Assembly: GCA_036426205.1 (NCBI GenBank)
Contig: CM071586.1
Coordinates: 12,853,224 to 12,917,223, forward strand
Length of the DNA stretch: 64,000 nucleotides
Reading direction: 5' to 3'
From: Ascaphus truei
Taxonomy: Eukaryota > Chordata > Amphibia > Anura > Ascaphidae
This document shows, piece by piece, positions 1-12,509 of the stretch. Positions within the stretch are counted from its first letter, which is position 1. Every line of letters begins with the position of its first letter. A program made the translations under genes and the position numbers. The notes beneath the pieces are model-generated. The model was not told where the DNA came from. It saw nothing but the letters and a program-made list of their open reading frames with translations, and made no database searches.

Positions 1-1744
1 GAATCGACGTTGGTCCTTGAAGACGCTGAAGACGTTATCAAATGTAGGCGTTTCATAATAAAAACTTAGAAAACTCAATGCTCTGTGCTTTTTTCTACAT
101 TCCTACAGTATACTTGCACAATTGCTGACTGGACTGGACACCATGTGTACACCGTAACGTATAAAAAAAACTGACTGTAGTTATGCATTTTTAATATGTT
201 CTGCAATTAATGCTGCAGCAGATAACATGGCGACTGTAGCAGAGATATATAAATATTTCATTTCGAACTCTGATTTTTGCACCCGGAGAAAGAGGAGGTT
301 ATTGGGGTGCGGTCCCAGATTTTTACAGTATGTTTGATCATGGCAAGTGCAAAAGGAGAAAGGTCGGGTTTAATCCATATAAAATTTGTCAATCCCAATC
401 CAGCAATGTGCCGGCAACAGCACCGGCACCAGCACACAATAACGGGGCGACCGTCAGTGAAAACCTGGTGAACGGCAAACCTTGCAGAAATACCTGCAAA
501 ATTTCCAGCCTGTGTCTGATTTCACATACAAATACCAGCAAGCTTACGTGTACCAAAAAGATTTCCAGTTCATCAGCTGTCAACTACAGGTGTAGCATGC
601 CAGCTGTCACCTGTCAACTATAATGCAGACTACGGGGGTGACAGTGGCTCATCTCCACCCGTTTGGCAAAGGTTATAATGAAGATAAATATAATGTACTA
701 CAGTATACTATACACTGTACAGTACAGTATTACGTTTAAAGCTGCAGCTCAAGCTGCCGTCTTTAAAAAAAAGTATTATAAAACAATATGTGCATCAATA
801 CAATATGCACACAGACAAGTGATTAGCTACAGTAAGCTGCAAATCGGTCCGTTCTCTTGTAATCAATCGCTTTGCTCAGGGTTATTTCATTAAATTCTTG
901 CACAGTTATTGAAAATGTATTCCTGCAATGTGATTGAGCAGTTACTACAGAAGATACAGTACAATTGGTGGATAGCTAGGGAGAGGGCATGGCTCAAAAG
1001 CCAGAGCCTATCAGAAGTTTGTTCTCATCATACAGACACCCATGTAGGATATTGCTTGAACTGTTTGAATTGGTACTGTTGCTGGGATAGGACATATGTG
1101 GTTGCCCGGTGTGCGGATTATGGGCTGCCGACATGCAGCAGGTCCCAGAGGGACATGTGTGAGGATTTGGAGTGGCACTAAGCCAGCATGTGGTTATGAC
1201 CAGTACCGGTGAGAGCGAGCCCCTCGAGAGATCCTCGGAGGGGGACCTCAACCCTCCCGTGGTTGCCTCTGGAACCGTTCTTACCACGGTGGGTGATATG
1301 TTAGCCCACTTTGTCAAGCTTCTTCCAACCACTACGTTAGAGCAGAGAATACTGTTTGCCCAAATAGCACTGGATGTTGCGGTACGCACTGCCCCTCCTC
1401 TCCCCGAGTGAGGGGTTCCTGATGCCCTGGAGTGAGGTGCAGGTCCCTAGCTCCATGGATCTGGTGACAGACTATGTGCCCACATGGGCACAGTCAGACG
1501 CATGTCCCAAATTCCCGCTGGAGTGCCGGTGACTCAGGCACTCCCAAGAGCTGACACTCTCCTCCTGGAGAGAAAGCTGAGCACCAAGGTGGCAGAGGGA
1601 AAGATCAGCCAAGCTGATGCTGGGGATCCTACCTTCCTGATAGCCTCCGTGCAGGCTGAAGATGGTGCCACCCCTGTGCCATGCCTCATGGTCCCCAAGA
1701 AGGTGACCGGTGTTGCGCCCCCCAGGGTATCCACTGTGGCGCTG
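1..1744 (+). repeat. Segment A, left copy (inverted partner at 57722-59590)
   Basis: The whole segment reappears in reverse complement near the right end of the window; for example the first bases, gaatcgacgttggtccttga, are mirrored at about 59590. Identity is high by eye, with scattered substitutions and small indels. It holds several weak reading frames but no recognised domain. The best-kept frame in both copies is the one at 1172-1411. The right copy continues to a terminal repeat shared with a MITE (14948-15281), so A may be the inside of a longer DNA transposon; the matching end here lies off the window. Element class not determined. Confidence 0.75.
1172..1411 (+). pseudogene. Unrecognised reading frame kept in both A copies
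   Basis: A frame of about 79 codons opening at GTG (VALSQHVV...) is matched by an 83-codon frame on the minus strand at 58327-58076. The two peptides share most residues, including TTVGDMLAHFVKLLP and LEQRILFAQIALDVAV, with mainly conservative differences. In both copies an in-frame TGA sits a few codons upstream, after a CPVCG-like stretch, so the frame is probably part of a longer ancestral protein. I do not recognise the family. No ATG start, splice site or promoter can be supported. Confidence 0.35.
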
Positions 1745-3050
1745 TGTCATGGAAGACCAGGTAATTACACCTTTTTACCAGGATCATTCACTGAGCAAAA
1801 CAAGATAGTAAAACAAATTGTCATTTATTCCATTGAAACAGACGTACACACAGTGGATTCCAAAATACAGAAGAAAACACACTTACTGGGGGTCTGGGCT
1901 ACAAAACTTGACATTCCTAGGTAAAATAGAACAGAAAACAAAGTCTTTAAGTTGACCGGGACCTGGCCCAAAATGTCCTGGAACTAAAATCGGCATGAAG
2001 TTCCTGACGCCACGGCTGTCTTAAATCCGGAGGTTACGAAATCCCTTGACCGGGAGTTAGTACCAAATGTCCTGGAACTGTTTTCGGCTTGTAATCCCAG
2101 CTGCGACCGCTACGTTCTATTTTAGAACATGGCCCTGAAAAGTGGGACACAGAAAATATTTTGCCTTGACATTTCTGAAGCCTCAAAGCTGCTATTTCTC
2201 CGAGACTTTCTTCATCGTTTCAAATGTACAGCTGCTGTTCTTGCACTTAGAATCTGTCGTCCGGATTGGCTGAGGGTTTCTTATAGTATTTCAGAGTTTA
2301 TTCATGAAATAATACAGCCAATCCGAGCGTGGGAAGAATCCTACCAGCCTATCAGAGCACTGCCAGTCTATCTAAGCCAGGCAAGCGTGGATTCAGATTC
2401 TGACAGGGGCATGCGCCAACCTGGCTCCTCTGCCACTTGTCAGGAAGAATTCACCCACTGAGTTAGGCCTGGGACATGGTGCAGGGAGCAGCACTGGGCA
2501 GCGCTGACACTCATGCTCTCCTGCTCAAGCAGGAGATTTTTCTTGTCACTGCATGAGCGTCAGCGAGCGTGCTTGTGTGCCGGGTGGTATGCTTTCGGGA
2601 GGCGGGCCTGGAGGTGGATCGGGAGGTGGGGCTAGCGCACCACATCACAGTGCCGACGTCACGGACTGCCATTGGCTTCTGGCAGTCACGTGACCGGCCC
2701 TGCGCTTGCATGAGCGGCAAAATTTAAACTTGCCTGTCTCCTGCATTTCCACACGCCTCCACACTGCCTGCGGAACGTGCGGAAGTGCCGTCTAAAGCCG
2801 CGCTGATAGGGATAATGTTTCCCCTCAGCGCGGCTCAGTGCGCCTCAGCACGGTCTTTTTGACCATGTCCGAGGCCTTAGGTTCCTCACAGTCTGGTCTG
2901 GGGCAAATGCTGGTCTGATGGCTTCCATTCATCCCAGGACGTGAGTACTTGAGCCTAACTCTGGTACCCAAATGGCTTTCACACCTTGGCAACCTCTGAG
3001 GCTTTCATGTCTAGGAACCGAGCAGACTTGATGGCACCAGGCTTGGTAGC
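1745..3050 (-). mobile_element. LTR fragment, family C (copy 1)
   Basis: Begins TGTCATGGAAGACCAGG and matches copies at 5951, 7309 and 63331, and in reverse at 20950-21352. Shared blocks include ccgctacgttct, an aaaagtggga motif and a ttctgaagcc motif. Read on the minus strand the LTR ends ...TGACA. The far border is approximate; similarity fades and resumes near 2920-3050. Bases 2460-2900 within it are CpG-rich and I see no gene there. Confidence 0.6.
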
Positions 3051-3594
3051 CACATGGAAAAAGAAAGAGCACAGGAGCGCACATCGTTTCAATCGGGATT
3101 TATTAAAGTTTTATCATATGTAAGTGACTACTTTTTATTCTTTGCCTAACAATATACTACTCTTACCTTGGTGCGCTCCCGTGTTCTTTCTTTACTTGGT
3201 TGCTGGCTCTGTCGACGGAGTTCTCCGCTGGGATCCATCTTTAAGGTGGGGGAGGACGCCTCGAACACCAGGAGCTGCAAGAGGACAGAGAGGAATTAAC
3301 TTTCCACATTCTTAGGAAGCAAGAGCGCGGACTGAACATTCTCAGATTGATAGCCACCGTGCATAAGCATTATACACTTTAAACATACATATTTAATAAA
3401 ATATGCTTTACAGTGTTATACTGTCTACGCCTTTTGGTTATGAGGGATAGAATTGGAATCTGTACTTTTATTCCCACTAGCCATATCCCCCACACACTGC
3501 AAACCTGACTTAGACTTTTAAAGTCCTCACAGCCTTATATATAGCTGGAGCACCCCCAGAACCTCTATATCAGGTTCTAGGTGACCAGGGCATT
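3051..3594. other. Unclassified repeat-like stretch
   Basis: No gene seen. Bases 3403-3520 resemble 9898-10005 (atgaggg-tagaat and cttagactt blocks), and 3357-3420 resembles 7262-7306 (gtgcataagcat...), so this is probably more LTR-element debris. Confidence 0.4.
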
Positions 3595-5254
3595 AACTGG
3601 GCATCCCTTCTTCTACTTTGGATCCATTTACCGTTCTGGGCATACCTTGCACCCCTATGCCCTATTTACCTTTCTGGTCTGTGCTGAAGCAGGGAATCCT
3701 AACGGTTAGTCGCGCAAGCGTTTTCAAGGCAATATTTTGACTGGAGCATTGTGCCAAAATGTATCCGGGATTCCGACCTGATTCCTGGGTACATTTTTGG
3801 GGTATCCAGCATATATGGACCCCGACTACCTAGGCACAATCTGATAAGACTTTGTCCGCAAAACACACCCTGAAACGTATAGTTTAGCAATCTCTGCTAC
3901 CGGGATTCTGGATTGAGCACAACAAGGCGGGCAAAATAAATTGTAATTTATTTCCTTTTAAGACAAACACACAATTCTTCACAATTACACTTAATAAACA
4001 CTTACTGGGATGGGGAAACGAAATAAAATGTCCACCGAACGAATGACTTGAAAACAAAGTCTCTGGGCACTCCTGCATGCATGCAAGTGGGTGCACGATT
4101 TGAGCTGTGCGACAATCCTTGCTAGGGGCGCATGTTGCCATCCCTTTATCTCCGCCGGAGGAAATCTTTTCTTTAAGTCCTTACAGGATTCGTTCGGGAA
4201 TCCTGAGCTCAAATGAATTCTGGAAGAAGGTGCGATCCTTGGTTACGATGCAGTTAATACCTCACACTCCGGAACTGCTGACGCTGTAACTTGGATAGAT
4301 CTTGGTGAATCTCAGATGAATCTAACTAGGACTGAGCTGCAGACATTTTTATAGAGTTAAGGGTCCTATCTCTAACATACCCAGCCAATCCTCCCGTGGG
4401 AAAACTTTTCCCACCTATCCCAGATTTGCCCGGAGTTCATATAACGGGCAAACGTTGCTTCCCGGTCTGCTAAGAGCATGCATTAACCTCACACCTGAGC
4501 TACTTAGCATATCGGGCCCAACTTCTTACCTGGCGACAGTAAGTCTGGGGTTTGGCTACCAAATGTGAAGTGCCCATACTTCACACCGGTATCTGGTACT
4601 AACAAATATCCCGGCCACCTTAACACCTCGGGTCTCTGAGGCTTTTCAACCCCGAACTTCTCTAGACACTGGGGCACCAATTTAGCAGGGTGCCCTTTGA
4701 AGTACGGAGATGAAAAATCCCTCAGATCATTCATCCATAACATATGGGCATGTTAATGGATTCATTGCCGGACCGGCAAAAAAGGGTTCCTGCATTTGCA
4801 TTTAAAACACCATTGGCATACAGTTTATTTATATACAAAAGTTCTGCAGGTGCAACAAATATAAAACTTATATGTATGTTCATGGTACGTTATTCACTAG
4901 CTGCACTCCAAAAATTAGAGTGCTAGCACTTTCCTAGCGCAAGTTATCCACTTAATTGAATGGGCTATGGGATGTGGGTTGTGGTTTGACCTGTAATCGT
5001 TCCGGGTTACAATCCGGCATACAATGTATCCGTGCTGGCTTTGATCGGTAACCGCAGACGCACTTCACCAATTCACATTAAGTGGATAACAAGACGGCTG
5101 GATACATTGAGCTCTCAGGTACTTCAGCTAGACCACGGACCACTTATTCAATTGACTTTGCGGTTTCAATGTCTGTGGTCTAGAAAATGATACCCATCTT
5201 CAATGCAGCCACTTACTCGCAGGCACACTTATGCAATTAGCGCTTGGCACAGCG

Positions 5255-5763
5255 CTAGAAGCTCCCAATTTGGTGCAAATACAGTTTGCACATTCTCCAT
5301 TCATTCATAATACGGCAGCTAACTTCTGGGCTGCAAAAAAGGGACAATAAAGATAGTGTAGGGGAAAACATGGCATTATGGTGACCATACAATTTAACCC
5401 CTTCAGTCCCAACAAGGTTTAGGGTTAACCAGTCAGGCATAATACCTTTATTATTGGCCTGGTTAACCCTTTCACCACCACATGGCCCCCCAACAATATC
5501 CATGTTGATGCCCACTCCCTCCCCATGTCCTTCTACCTCCACCAGTGCTGGAATGACCTCCTGCACCCGGGTGGACTAGTGGCCACTGAAATTGCAGCTG
5601 AGGGTATGTCCCCCTCCGGTGAAGCAATACTGGCTTCATGATTCTCCAAGTCCTCCTCAAGCAATGTCTTTGACCGACCAGCTGTAGATAAGCCATAGCT
5701 CTCAACCCAGGCAATAATCCTGGCTTTGTCCCATGACCAGTACTGACCTGACCGCTTGTCAAT
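5255..5763 (-). pseudogene. Gag-like N-terminal fragment of an LTR retrotransposon
   Basis: Starting about 190 nt downstream (minus strand) of the LTR end at 5951, one frame reads W-x2-DKARIIA...GLST-x-GRSKTLLEEDLENHEA. A basic helix followed by short turn-helix text of this kind is seen at the N-terminus of some Gypsy-like gag proteins and resembles a SAP motif; this is a weak family call. The frame is interrupted, and other frames take over after about 70 codons. A near-identical copy lies at 63143-62635. Position after LTR and leader supports gag; nothing else of gag or pol follows before segment B ends. Confidence 0.4.
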
Positions 5764-5920
5764 GTTCGCCTGGTGGCACTAAACTAAGTGACAAATGAGA
5801 ACCTGTGCTTTCTTTGCTTTCTAAAACGTGTGTACGTTACCACTGGTTTGAGAGCTCGCAATCTACAAGTTTCTCTCTATGTTAGAAGACCCTGCCGGAT
5901 TTTAAAACATAGGGCTCAAT

Positions 5921-5938
5921 GATCCCACCACTAACACC
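5921..5938 (-). promoter_or_regulatory. Degenerate primer-binding-like site
   Basis: On the + strand gatcccaccactaacacca lies 12 nt before the LTR. It is a mutated version of aatcccaccgctgccacca, found at the same place beside the LTR at 27824, which matches the 3' end of tRNA-Leu including CCA. It supports the minus-strand orientation of this element. Confidence 0.45.
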
Positions 5939-5950
5939 AGCAAATAAGCC

Positions 5951-6840
5951 TGTAACGGGAGACCAGGTATTTACACCTTTATACCGGGATCATATCACTG
6001 AGCAAAACCAAATGGTAAAACAAATTGTGATTTATTACATTGAAACAGACGTACACACAGTGGATTACAAAATACAAGAGAAAGGCACACTTACTGGAGG
6101 TCTGGGGGGGGGGGAAACTAGACTTTCCTAACTTCTACAGTCCATAAAACACAGTTTGAAGTTGACCGGGACTTAACCAGAAAAGTCCTGGAACTCAAAT
6201 CAGCATGAAGTTCCTGCTGTATCCGCTCCGGAGAAACTGAAATCTCTTGACCAGGAGATACAGCAGCACCAAACGTCCTGATACTATTTGTGACTTGAAG
6301 TTACAGCCCTGACCGCTACGTTCTCTTCTCAGAACTTGGCCCCCGAAAAGTGGGACTTTAAAAATTTCTTGCCTTGAAATTTCTGAAGCCGGCTCGTGTC
6401 TATTTCTCCAAGAACATCTTTTGGTGATTTCAAATTTGCCGCTCCTGTCTTGGCACTCAAATCTTAGAGAATCTCAACACCAGATTGGCTATTGGGTTTC
6501 TAATACTATTTTGGAGTCCAATCCCAGCGTGGGAACTTTACAACCAGACAATCAGATGCCTGTCAGCCTTCTGAAGCCGGGCAAGCGGATCTTCTTAATG
6601 AAACAAGGCATGCGTGAGTTTGCCACCTTAGCCACTTGTCATGCAGAAGCGACCCACTAGGTTAGGTGCCTCCAGGTCTGGGAAGTAGAATACTAGCAGT
6701 AACTGCTTGTATTGATCCTAGAACGTGGGAACTTCACCTAGCCATCCTGCCCAAATGTTCTTCACAACTCTGGCAGCATCTGTGGCTTTCAAGTCCGGAC
6801 CCCGAGTAGACACAGTGGCACCACAGTTAGGTAGTCGTCT
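5951..6840 (-). mobile_element. LTR, family C (copy 2)
   Basis: Starts TGTAACGGGAGACCAGG. It shares the full order of blocks with copies 1, 3 and 4 (accgggatcatatcactgag, ctacgttct, agtgggac, gaagccggc). For a minus-strand element this would be the 5' LTR, with leader and gag-like frame following at lower coordinates. The outer border is not fixed by a target duplication. Confidence 0.65.
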
Positions 6841-6864
6841 GGATCACTCAGAATACCAGCTTTG

Positions 6865-7255
6865 AAAGTCCCATTCACTCCACCCTTAGCCTCCCACTAC
6901 CCTGTTGCCCTCCCAGTCCTCGCACCCTCCCCTTCCAGCCTCCCCTTCCAAGCGCGGTTTAGTGTTCGCTTGTCCACTTTTCAGCTCCTTTGCATCTATC
7001 CCCCTGCACATCTCTCCAACCTTGCATCCTCCCTTACTCCCACCCGCGACTCTCACCCTCTTTATCATCTTGTGTACTCTCTCGTACCCCTTCCTTCACT
7101 CCCGCTTGCCCTGTCTTTCGTTTTTTAGTCAGGCCACCTGTTCATCACAGTCCTCTCTCTCAGCCTAGTTTTCCTTGTTTCTCTTTCTTTCCCATCTCCT
7201 TTTCACGCTCACAATCTCATGTTCTTACCCTCCCCCTATTTGTCTCTGGACTTAT
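6865..7255. repeat. Pyrimidine-rich low-complexity tract
   Basis: About 390 bases almost free of purine runs on the + strand (cctcccact, ctttctttccc and similar). All three frames stay open only because of composition. I see no gene. Confidence 0.7.
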
Positions 7256-7308
7256 TTTACAGTGCATAAGCATAATAATTTTAAACATGGCTGTTTATTA
7301 AAATATAC

Positions 7309-8225
7309 TGTCACGGAGAGACCAGGTTTTACACCTTTATACCGGGATCATATCACTGAGAAAAACCAAGAAGTAAAACAAATTGTCATTTATTCCATTG
7401 AAAAGACGTACACAGAGTGAATTACATAACACACTACTGGGGGTCTGGCTACAAACAACCTCTCCTAGTTGCAATAGCACAGAAAACAAAGTCTTTTACA
7501 AAGTCTTGTCAGATGACCGGGACTAGCCCGAAAAGTCCCGGAACCAAAATCGGCAGTGTCCTGACAGCCACCGCTGTTTCCACTCTGAGTTTGCTGAAAT
7601 CCCTTGACCGGGAGCGAGTACCAAACATCCTGGTACTCTTTGGCATGCAGTTCCAGCCGCAACCGCTACGAAGTATTCTGAGAACTTGGCCGAAAGTGGA
7701 CTAGAAAAATCTTGCCGTGAAATTCTGAAGCCGTCTCACTGACATTTCACACAGAGCATCTTTGAATTTAACCGCTGCGTCTTGGCTGTTAGAATCTCCT
7801 GACCTGATTGGCGTGCTAGGTTTCGTATAGGATTCAGTCCCATTCACAGATACCTCAACCAATCAGAGCATGGAAATTTTCTACCATCCCATCTGAAAGT
7901 TGGCGGGCACGATTCTATTTTGCAAAGGGGCATGCGCAACTTGGCACCTCTTCACTGAGCATATTGAACCCACCCGCTGGGCCAGGCTCCTCAGAGCTGG
8001 GGCGGCAGATGTTCGCCAGATACCCTTATTATGACAGGATGTGGGTACTCAAGTTTAACTCCGGTACTCCGCTCCCGCCCAACACCTTGGCAGCTCTGAG
8101 AATTTCAAGTTGGGACCTAAGCAGGCTCAGTGGCCACAAGCCATGTGGCCACCTGGTCTCTCGGAACCAGGGACATGGAAATTCCCAGCTCATATATGTC
8201 AATCCCACACTGGCCACCAGTTTTA
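7309..8225 (-). mobile_element. LTR, family C (copy 3)
   Basis: Starts TGTCACGGAGAGACCAGG and follows copies 1 and 2 block by block, including gaccgggacta, accgctacg and gaagccgtct. No internal region is attached. It abuts another LTR-like start (TGTCACGATG) at 8232. Confidence 0.65.
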
Positions 8226-8231
8226 AAAGCT

Positions 8232-8750
8232 TGTCACGATGACATCAACTGTATCAACACATTTAATTTGGGTACTTGATTGAACAGAACAAGTTGAAAA
8301 TAAAATGTGATTTATTGCCTTAATAGACAAACACACGACATCGCAGAATACACTTAAACACACTCACTGGGATCAGGAAACTAATAAATTGTCCTTGGAA
8401 TGAAAGAAAGTGTCCTTTGCTTGCCAGTGCAGAAATGCAGCGTTGGTTTTAAAAGTCCTGTGGTTATATGGTTGTTACCCCTTCACTCCTGGACTTGTTG
8501 TTGCTGTACTGGAACAAAGTTTGCATCTTTACATCATGGATTAAAATTCAGGAATCACACTGGGAAATACTTGGGGAGCCACAGTTATAGACTGGCCAAA
8601 GCTATCTTTAACATGTGGACCAATCCCCTCGTGGAAGAAAAAAAACCACGAATGCAAAATGTGACCACAATTCATAAGACCGGTCAAAAGGGCTGTCCGG
8701 TGGGCAGGGCGCATGGGTCAGGTTGAACGCCCATCCACTTAGCATACCAG
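8232..8750 (-). mobile_element. LTR fragment related to the LTR part of segment B
   Basis: TGTCACGATGACATC, then attgaacagaacaag, tgtgatttattgcc and agacaaacacac, parallel to 3905-3980. Similarity runs to about 8750 (cacttagcatacc versus 4501). No coding. From 8751 to 9389 I see no gene and no repeat that I can classify. Confidence 0.5.
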
Positions 8751-9389
8751 TATACCCATTTCTTGGGGCCACTGTGTCTGGTCTCTGTCTAAAGGTGTCA
8801 ATAGCCTGATCTCTGCTGTGCATCAGTATGCCGTATTGTATACTTATGGGCCTCTGGTCTTGTCATATTTTACACTCTTTTAGACAGGGGGACTCTAAAT
8901 CTGTGGGAGCCTTTGAGGCTCCATCATAAAAAAATTACAACCCTTCAGGCTTGGTCATAAAAATACCGAAGCTCATTCACCCATATCACAGCGGAGGGTC
9001 CGTAATCCTGCGTGGACTTACAAAAAAATACATCCTGCCTATTTAAGATCTGCTTATCATGTGTTGGTTAGAGGGTATGGCAAGCAAGCATTTGTCTTTT
9101 ACCCTCGCAGACGGAATGGCCTGCAACTGGGGAATAAAATGGGGGGACAGGGCACAAACAAAATGATGGCAATCAGGTATTAACCCTTTCCTCCCCGTCA
9201 AATATACAGTGCAATAAAACTATTACCTTATAACCATGTTAATAAAATTCTTCAAAGTTCCCTCTCCCCTAGGATCTACTGAAAGATGCGCCCATTCATT
9301 TTCAGACCTCCTAAACCTTCCTATAGAAGTTTACTAAAAAGTTGCTTCAAATAACGTTTAGGTTAAGTTTCAGAGTGCTTCTTTGACAG

Positions 9390-10005
9390 AACCCTATACG
9401 GTTCAGGTGTTTGGGAATATACTGGGGGGAACTCCCCTAAACAAGGACCCCATACTATACCCGGATACACGTATCCCTATGCCCCCTTTTACCTTCTTGT
9501 CTGTGCTGAAGCAGGGCATCATGGCGGTGTGCCGCGTAACTGCTTTCCAGGGAGGACTTTGTCCGGAGGTCTGTGTCTATAAGTACCCAGCATCCGACTC
9601 GACCTCCTGGATACATTTTGGGGCGGCAGCAACTCTGGACCCTGACTAGCTAGACACAATCTGACAACACTTTCACCTGAAAAGTCCACTAAACACATAG
9701 CCTGAAAATCTCCACTGGTTAACACTCCTGGAAAGTCAAAAGGCACATCAATTCTTTATTGCCATACAGTTACATTCATTGTAGGTACAATACACAGGTT
9801 GAAGAGTGGCACTCTAAAACCTGAGATCAGGCTCAGAGGTAACCAGCCGGGCATAATACTTTATTGATGGCCTGGTTACTCTTCACCATCACATATACTT
9901 TACAGTTTATCCGTCAAAGTCTTTTTGGCTATGAGGGGTAGAATGGGACTCATACTTTTATTCATTAGCAATCGCTCACACAATGCAAACTGACTTAGAC
10001 TTCAA
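9390..10005 (-). mobile_element. Third fragment of the B-type LTR element
   Basis: The text cttgtctgtgctgaagcaggg and the following bases parallel 3670-3760 and 60010-60100. The part at 9780-9900 parallels 5375-5480 (accagccgggcataata, ttattg-tggcctggtta). The piece at 9898-10005 parallels 3403-3520. Strongly diverged. 10006-10540 holds no gene that I can support. Confidence 0.45.
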
Positions 10006-10549
10006 AACCTTCTGGGCTATTACACATTTATGAAACAAAATATTTTTCACCATATTTCTTCTAAGTCCCAAAGTTGAATGAAAAGACGCTGGTTTTCATC
10101 CAGAGCTGTAGCTCATTCCCTTAAGAAAAACCAAACTCGGTTAGAACTAAAAAAACGCGTAGGTTCATTCTCAGAGCTGTATCTCCTTACTTTAGTGATA
10201 ATAGGATTTAGGCTTCATAAAAACTCTCGCAACCTCATATTTGGTTGGAGTAACCCTCAGGCTCTCCGTACTTCGTTGATCTCTGCGGAGAGTCATATAT
10301 CCTCCTCTGCCGGTTGCGTCATTCCGGACTCTTCCTTCAATTGGTGGACCGCCAAATATGCCAATAGTCCCATGATTATACTCCTTCTCATAACCTCCCT
10401 AAATGGAGCAGAACTTAGCGCTTGCGTGGTGCATGATGGTAAAAATTGTTTAACTCTCCCACTGACAATGTAAGGGACTTACAGAGGATTCCCATGCTCC
10501 TGTCATTTACTTTAAATGTTGTGTGGCAGAGCACGGGGTCACTGTAAGC

Positions 10550-10583
10550 GCCATGGCCCCCCCAAGTTTGCGCACCCCTGCAT
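10550..10583. repeat. hAT-like terminal repeat (one end only)
   Basis: gtttgcgcacccctg is the outward end of the CAGGGGTGCGCAAAC terminal repeat typical of a large hAT MITE family. The partner end is not found to the left, so only a remnant is claimed. Confidence 0.4.
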
Positions 10584-10622
10584 CACAGACTTTATCTATT
10601 ATTGTTATGTTAGTGTTACACA

Positions 10623-10987
10623 CAGGGTTACCACCTCTCCGGGTTTGACCCGGAGACTCCGGGCACTTACCTCCGGTCAATGGGTTGCCGTCGTTAATCT
10701 CCGAGTGGCGACGGGGAGCGGCGGCGTCTCCGGCATTCTCCTGCAATTTCCCCCTCAAACAGCAGTGAATATGGCTGCGCGACGTCAAATGACGCTGCTT
10801 AGCCATGGTAACCAGACGCTACGTGACGTCATGACGCTGCGCGGCGTCATATTACCATGGCAATGCGGCAGCATTTGGAGGAGGAATTGCAACAGGATGC
10901 GGGGAGACGCTGCCGCACCTCCACACCACACAAAGGGATTTATTTACTTTTCCTCCAGGTTGGCTTTCAGTAGGAGGCGGCAACCCT
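10623..10987. mobile_element. hAT-like MITE with 8-bp target duplication
   Basis: Ends are CAGGGTTACCACC... and ...GGCGGCAACCCT, flanked by a perfect 8-bp direct repeat GTTACACA (10615-10622 and 10988-10995). Eight-base duplications are the rule for hAT elements. The 365-bp inside is non-coding and CpG-rich, with repeated gacgtca and ccatgg palindromes. No transposase. Confidence 0.8.
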
Positions 10988-11317
10988 GTTACACAGTAAC
11001 TAAATATCCCCTCCTGCCATGGGGAGGGGGGAGGATAAACCTCTGCTCTGATTGGCTGATCACTCAAAGGATTCTGGGAGATGTGGTCCTCCTGCCTCAG
11101 CAGTTAGAGCTAGTGCAAGAAAAAGTGGTACTTTGGCGCTCCTTAATGAGGCAATTATAATGTGAATTAAATAAATTGTATTAAATAATAAAATTAATGT
11201 GCTCATTTAAATTAATAACCGTGCAAATGTGTTTTTTAATAATGATATAGGTGATATAAAATCGCAGCTCAACCCTTTAAAGAGACGGTCCAATTCTCCT
11301 TAGGTAGATCTCCAAAG

Positions 11318-11848
11318 ACAGATTTGGGGAGCGCAGATATCACCGTATGTGGAAAGAATACGACTCCTGCGGCTTTTTTGAAGCGAAACGCATTCGAGTC
11401 AAGACTGAGTAGGCCACGCAAGCTCCTGTGACCGTCCTGCACCCGCGGCACCAAAATCGTGATCGTCCGTGACCGGAAGTGACGCGGATGACCGCCGGAA
11501 GTGACGCGATGCAGTCAGGAAGCCTAGAGGAATCGGGCCACCTTTACTTTCTATGTGTACACGCCACATTATTGAAATGTAAGTGCGCTATTATTCGTTA
11601 TAATACAACATGTATTGAACATACAATGTTGCACGAAGAGTGAGATTTTTCTGGTTTGCATTGAGGGAAAACGCGCTGAGCCCACCTGAGCTGACAAACC
11701 ATTTGGTCGTCCACTGCTGTATATTCACTGGGAAAGTGTGAGTCCCCATTTCTGTTTATACCCAAGATGTCTCCTATTTAAGAAACTACTACACTATATA
11801 TTGTTTATTCTTTCCACATACGGTGATATCTGCGCTCCCCAAATCTGT
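11318..11848 (+). mobile_element. Inverted-repeat unit with hammerhead-like core
   Basis: Perfect 43-bp inverted repeats (11318-11360 and 11806-11848, starting acagatttggggagcgcaga) enclose 445 bp. The degenerate hammerhead-like motif starts directly inside the left arm. No coding. The layout resembles the unit at 22209-23255, and both look like non-autonomous Penelope-related units; that assignment is inference. Confidence 0.55.
11363..11405 (+). ncRNA. Degenerate hammerhead-like motif
   Basis: GACTC pairs with GAGTC as a possible stem I around a ctt...aag stem II followed by GAAACGC. The CUGANGA box is damaged (CTGCGGC), so activity is not expected. Confidence 0.35.
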
Positions 11849-12490
11849 TTTAGCAGTTAGAGCACTGAATAGGAAGCAGTTTGCTTCAGGAATATACCTC
11901 ACAGAAGCCAATGGGACAAGGAAAGAGATCACATGGCACACAGCAGCCAATGAATGCTGACACCCTGAGCCTCTGTGTGAATTGCCTGCTATCTGGCTTT
12001 TGATTCCTTTCCTTCTCAGCGGGGGCTTCTGGGAATTGTAGTCCTGCTTCTGATCCTATTTTGTAATTCTGAAAGCAGCAGGACCACAAATCCCATGATC
12101 CCTTGGGGGCGAATGACATCACCCAGACTTTAGCCAATCAGAGCACAGAGTCCCTCCCCCACATGCTGCAGCTGCCCCCAGGTAGGAGGTGATGTGTTTC
12201 TTATGTGTATGTAATATAGTTACACAGAGGCTCTGATTACATTAATCTCCGTGTACACTGTGTGCAGAGACCTGACTATTACATGGGGGCTTCATGCACC
12301 CACCTCTCACATGGGAATGGCTGCTGCTAATATTTCTTACTTGGTGAGGGCAGAGAAGGGGGGAGCTGTGTGTGTAACATACATGGAAGGGGGTATGAGA
12401 CCTGTTATTGCACCAATACCAGGGGACTGTTACGTACAAGATTTTAAAGGTTTATAACAAAACAGAAACGAAATATTATATCACAAGTTG
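11849..12490. other. No gene seen
   Basis: Unique-looking sequence with only shadow frames. No splice-bounded exon or repeat border is recognised. Confidence 0.4.
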
Positions 12491-12509
12491 TGATATCTGA
12501 TTGTATGGA

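Larger units (their letters stand above)
3595..6614 (-). repeat. Segment B, left copy (direct partner at 59928-64000)
   Basis: A 3.0-kb block nearly identical to the right end of the window in the same orientation, once a 1042-bp LTR insertion and its 5-bp duplication are removed from the right copy. It contains an LTR-like part (about 3890-4760, related to 8232-8750), a middle part without recognisable coding, a gag-like N-terminus on the minus strand (5763 downward) and the start of LTR C. The order on the minus strand (LTR, leader, gag) fits the 5' part of an LTR retrotransposon. Confidence 0.8.

Noticed and set aside
10516..11160. 214-codon plus-strand frame
   Set aside because: It spans a hAT-like MITE with an 8-bp target duplication; openness comes from GC-rich palindromic DNA.
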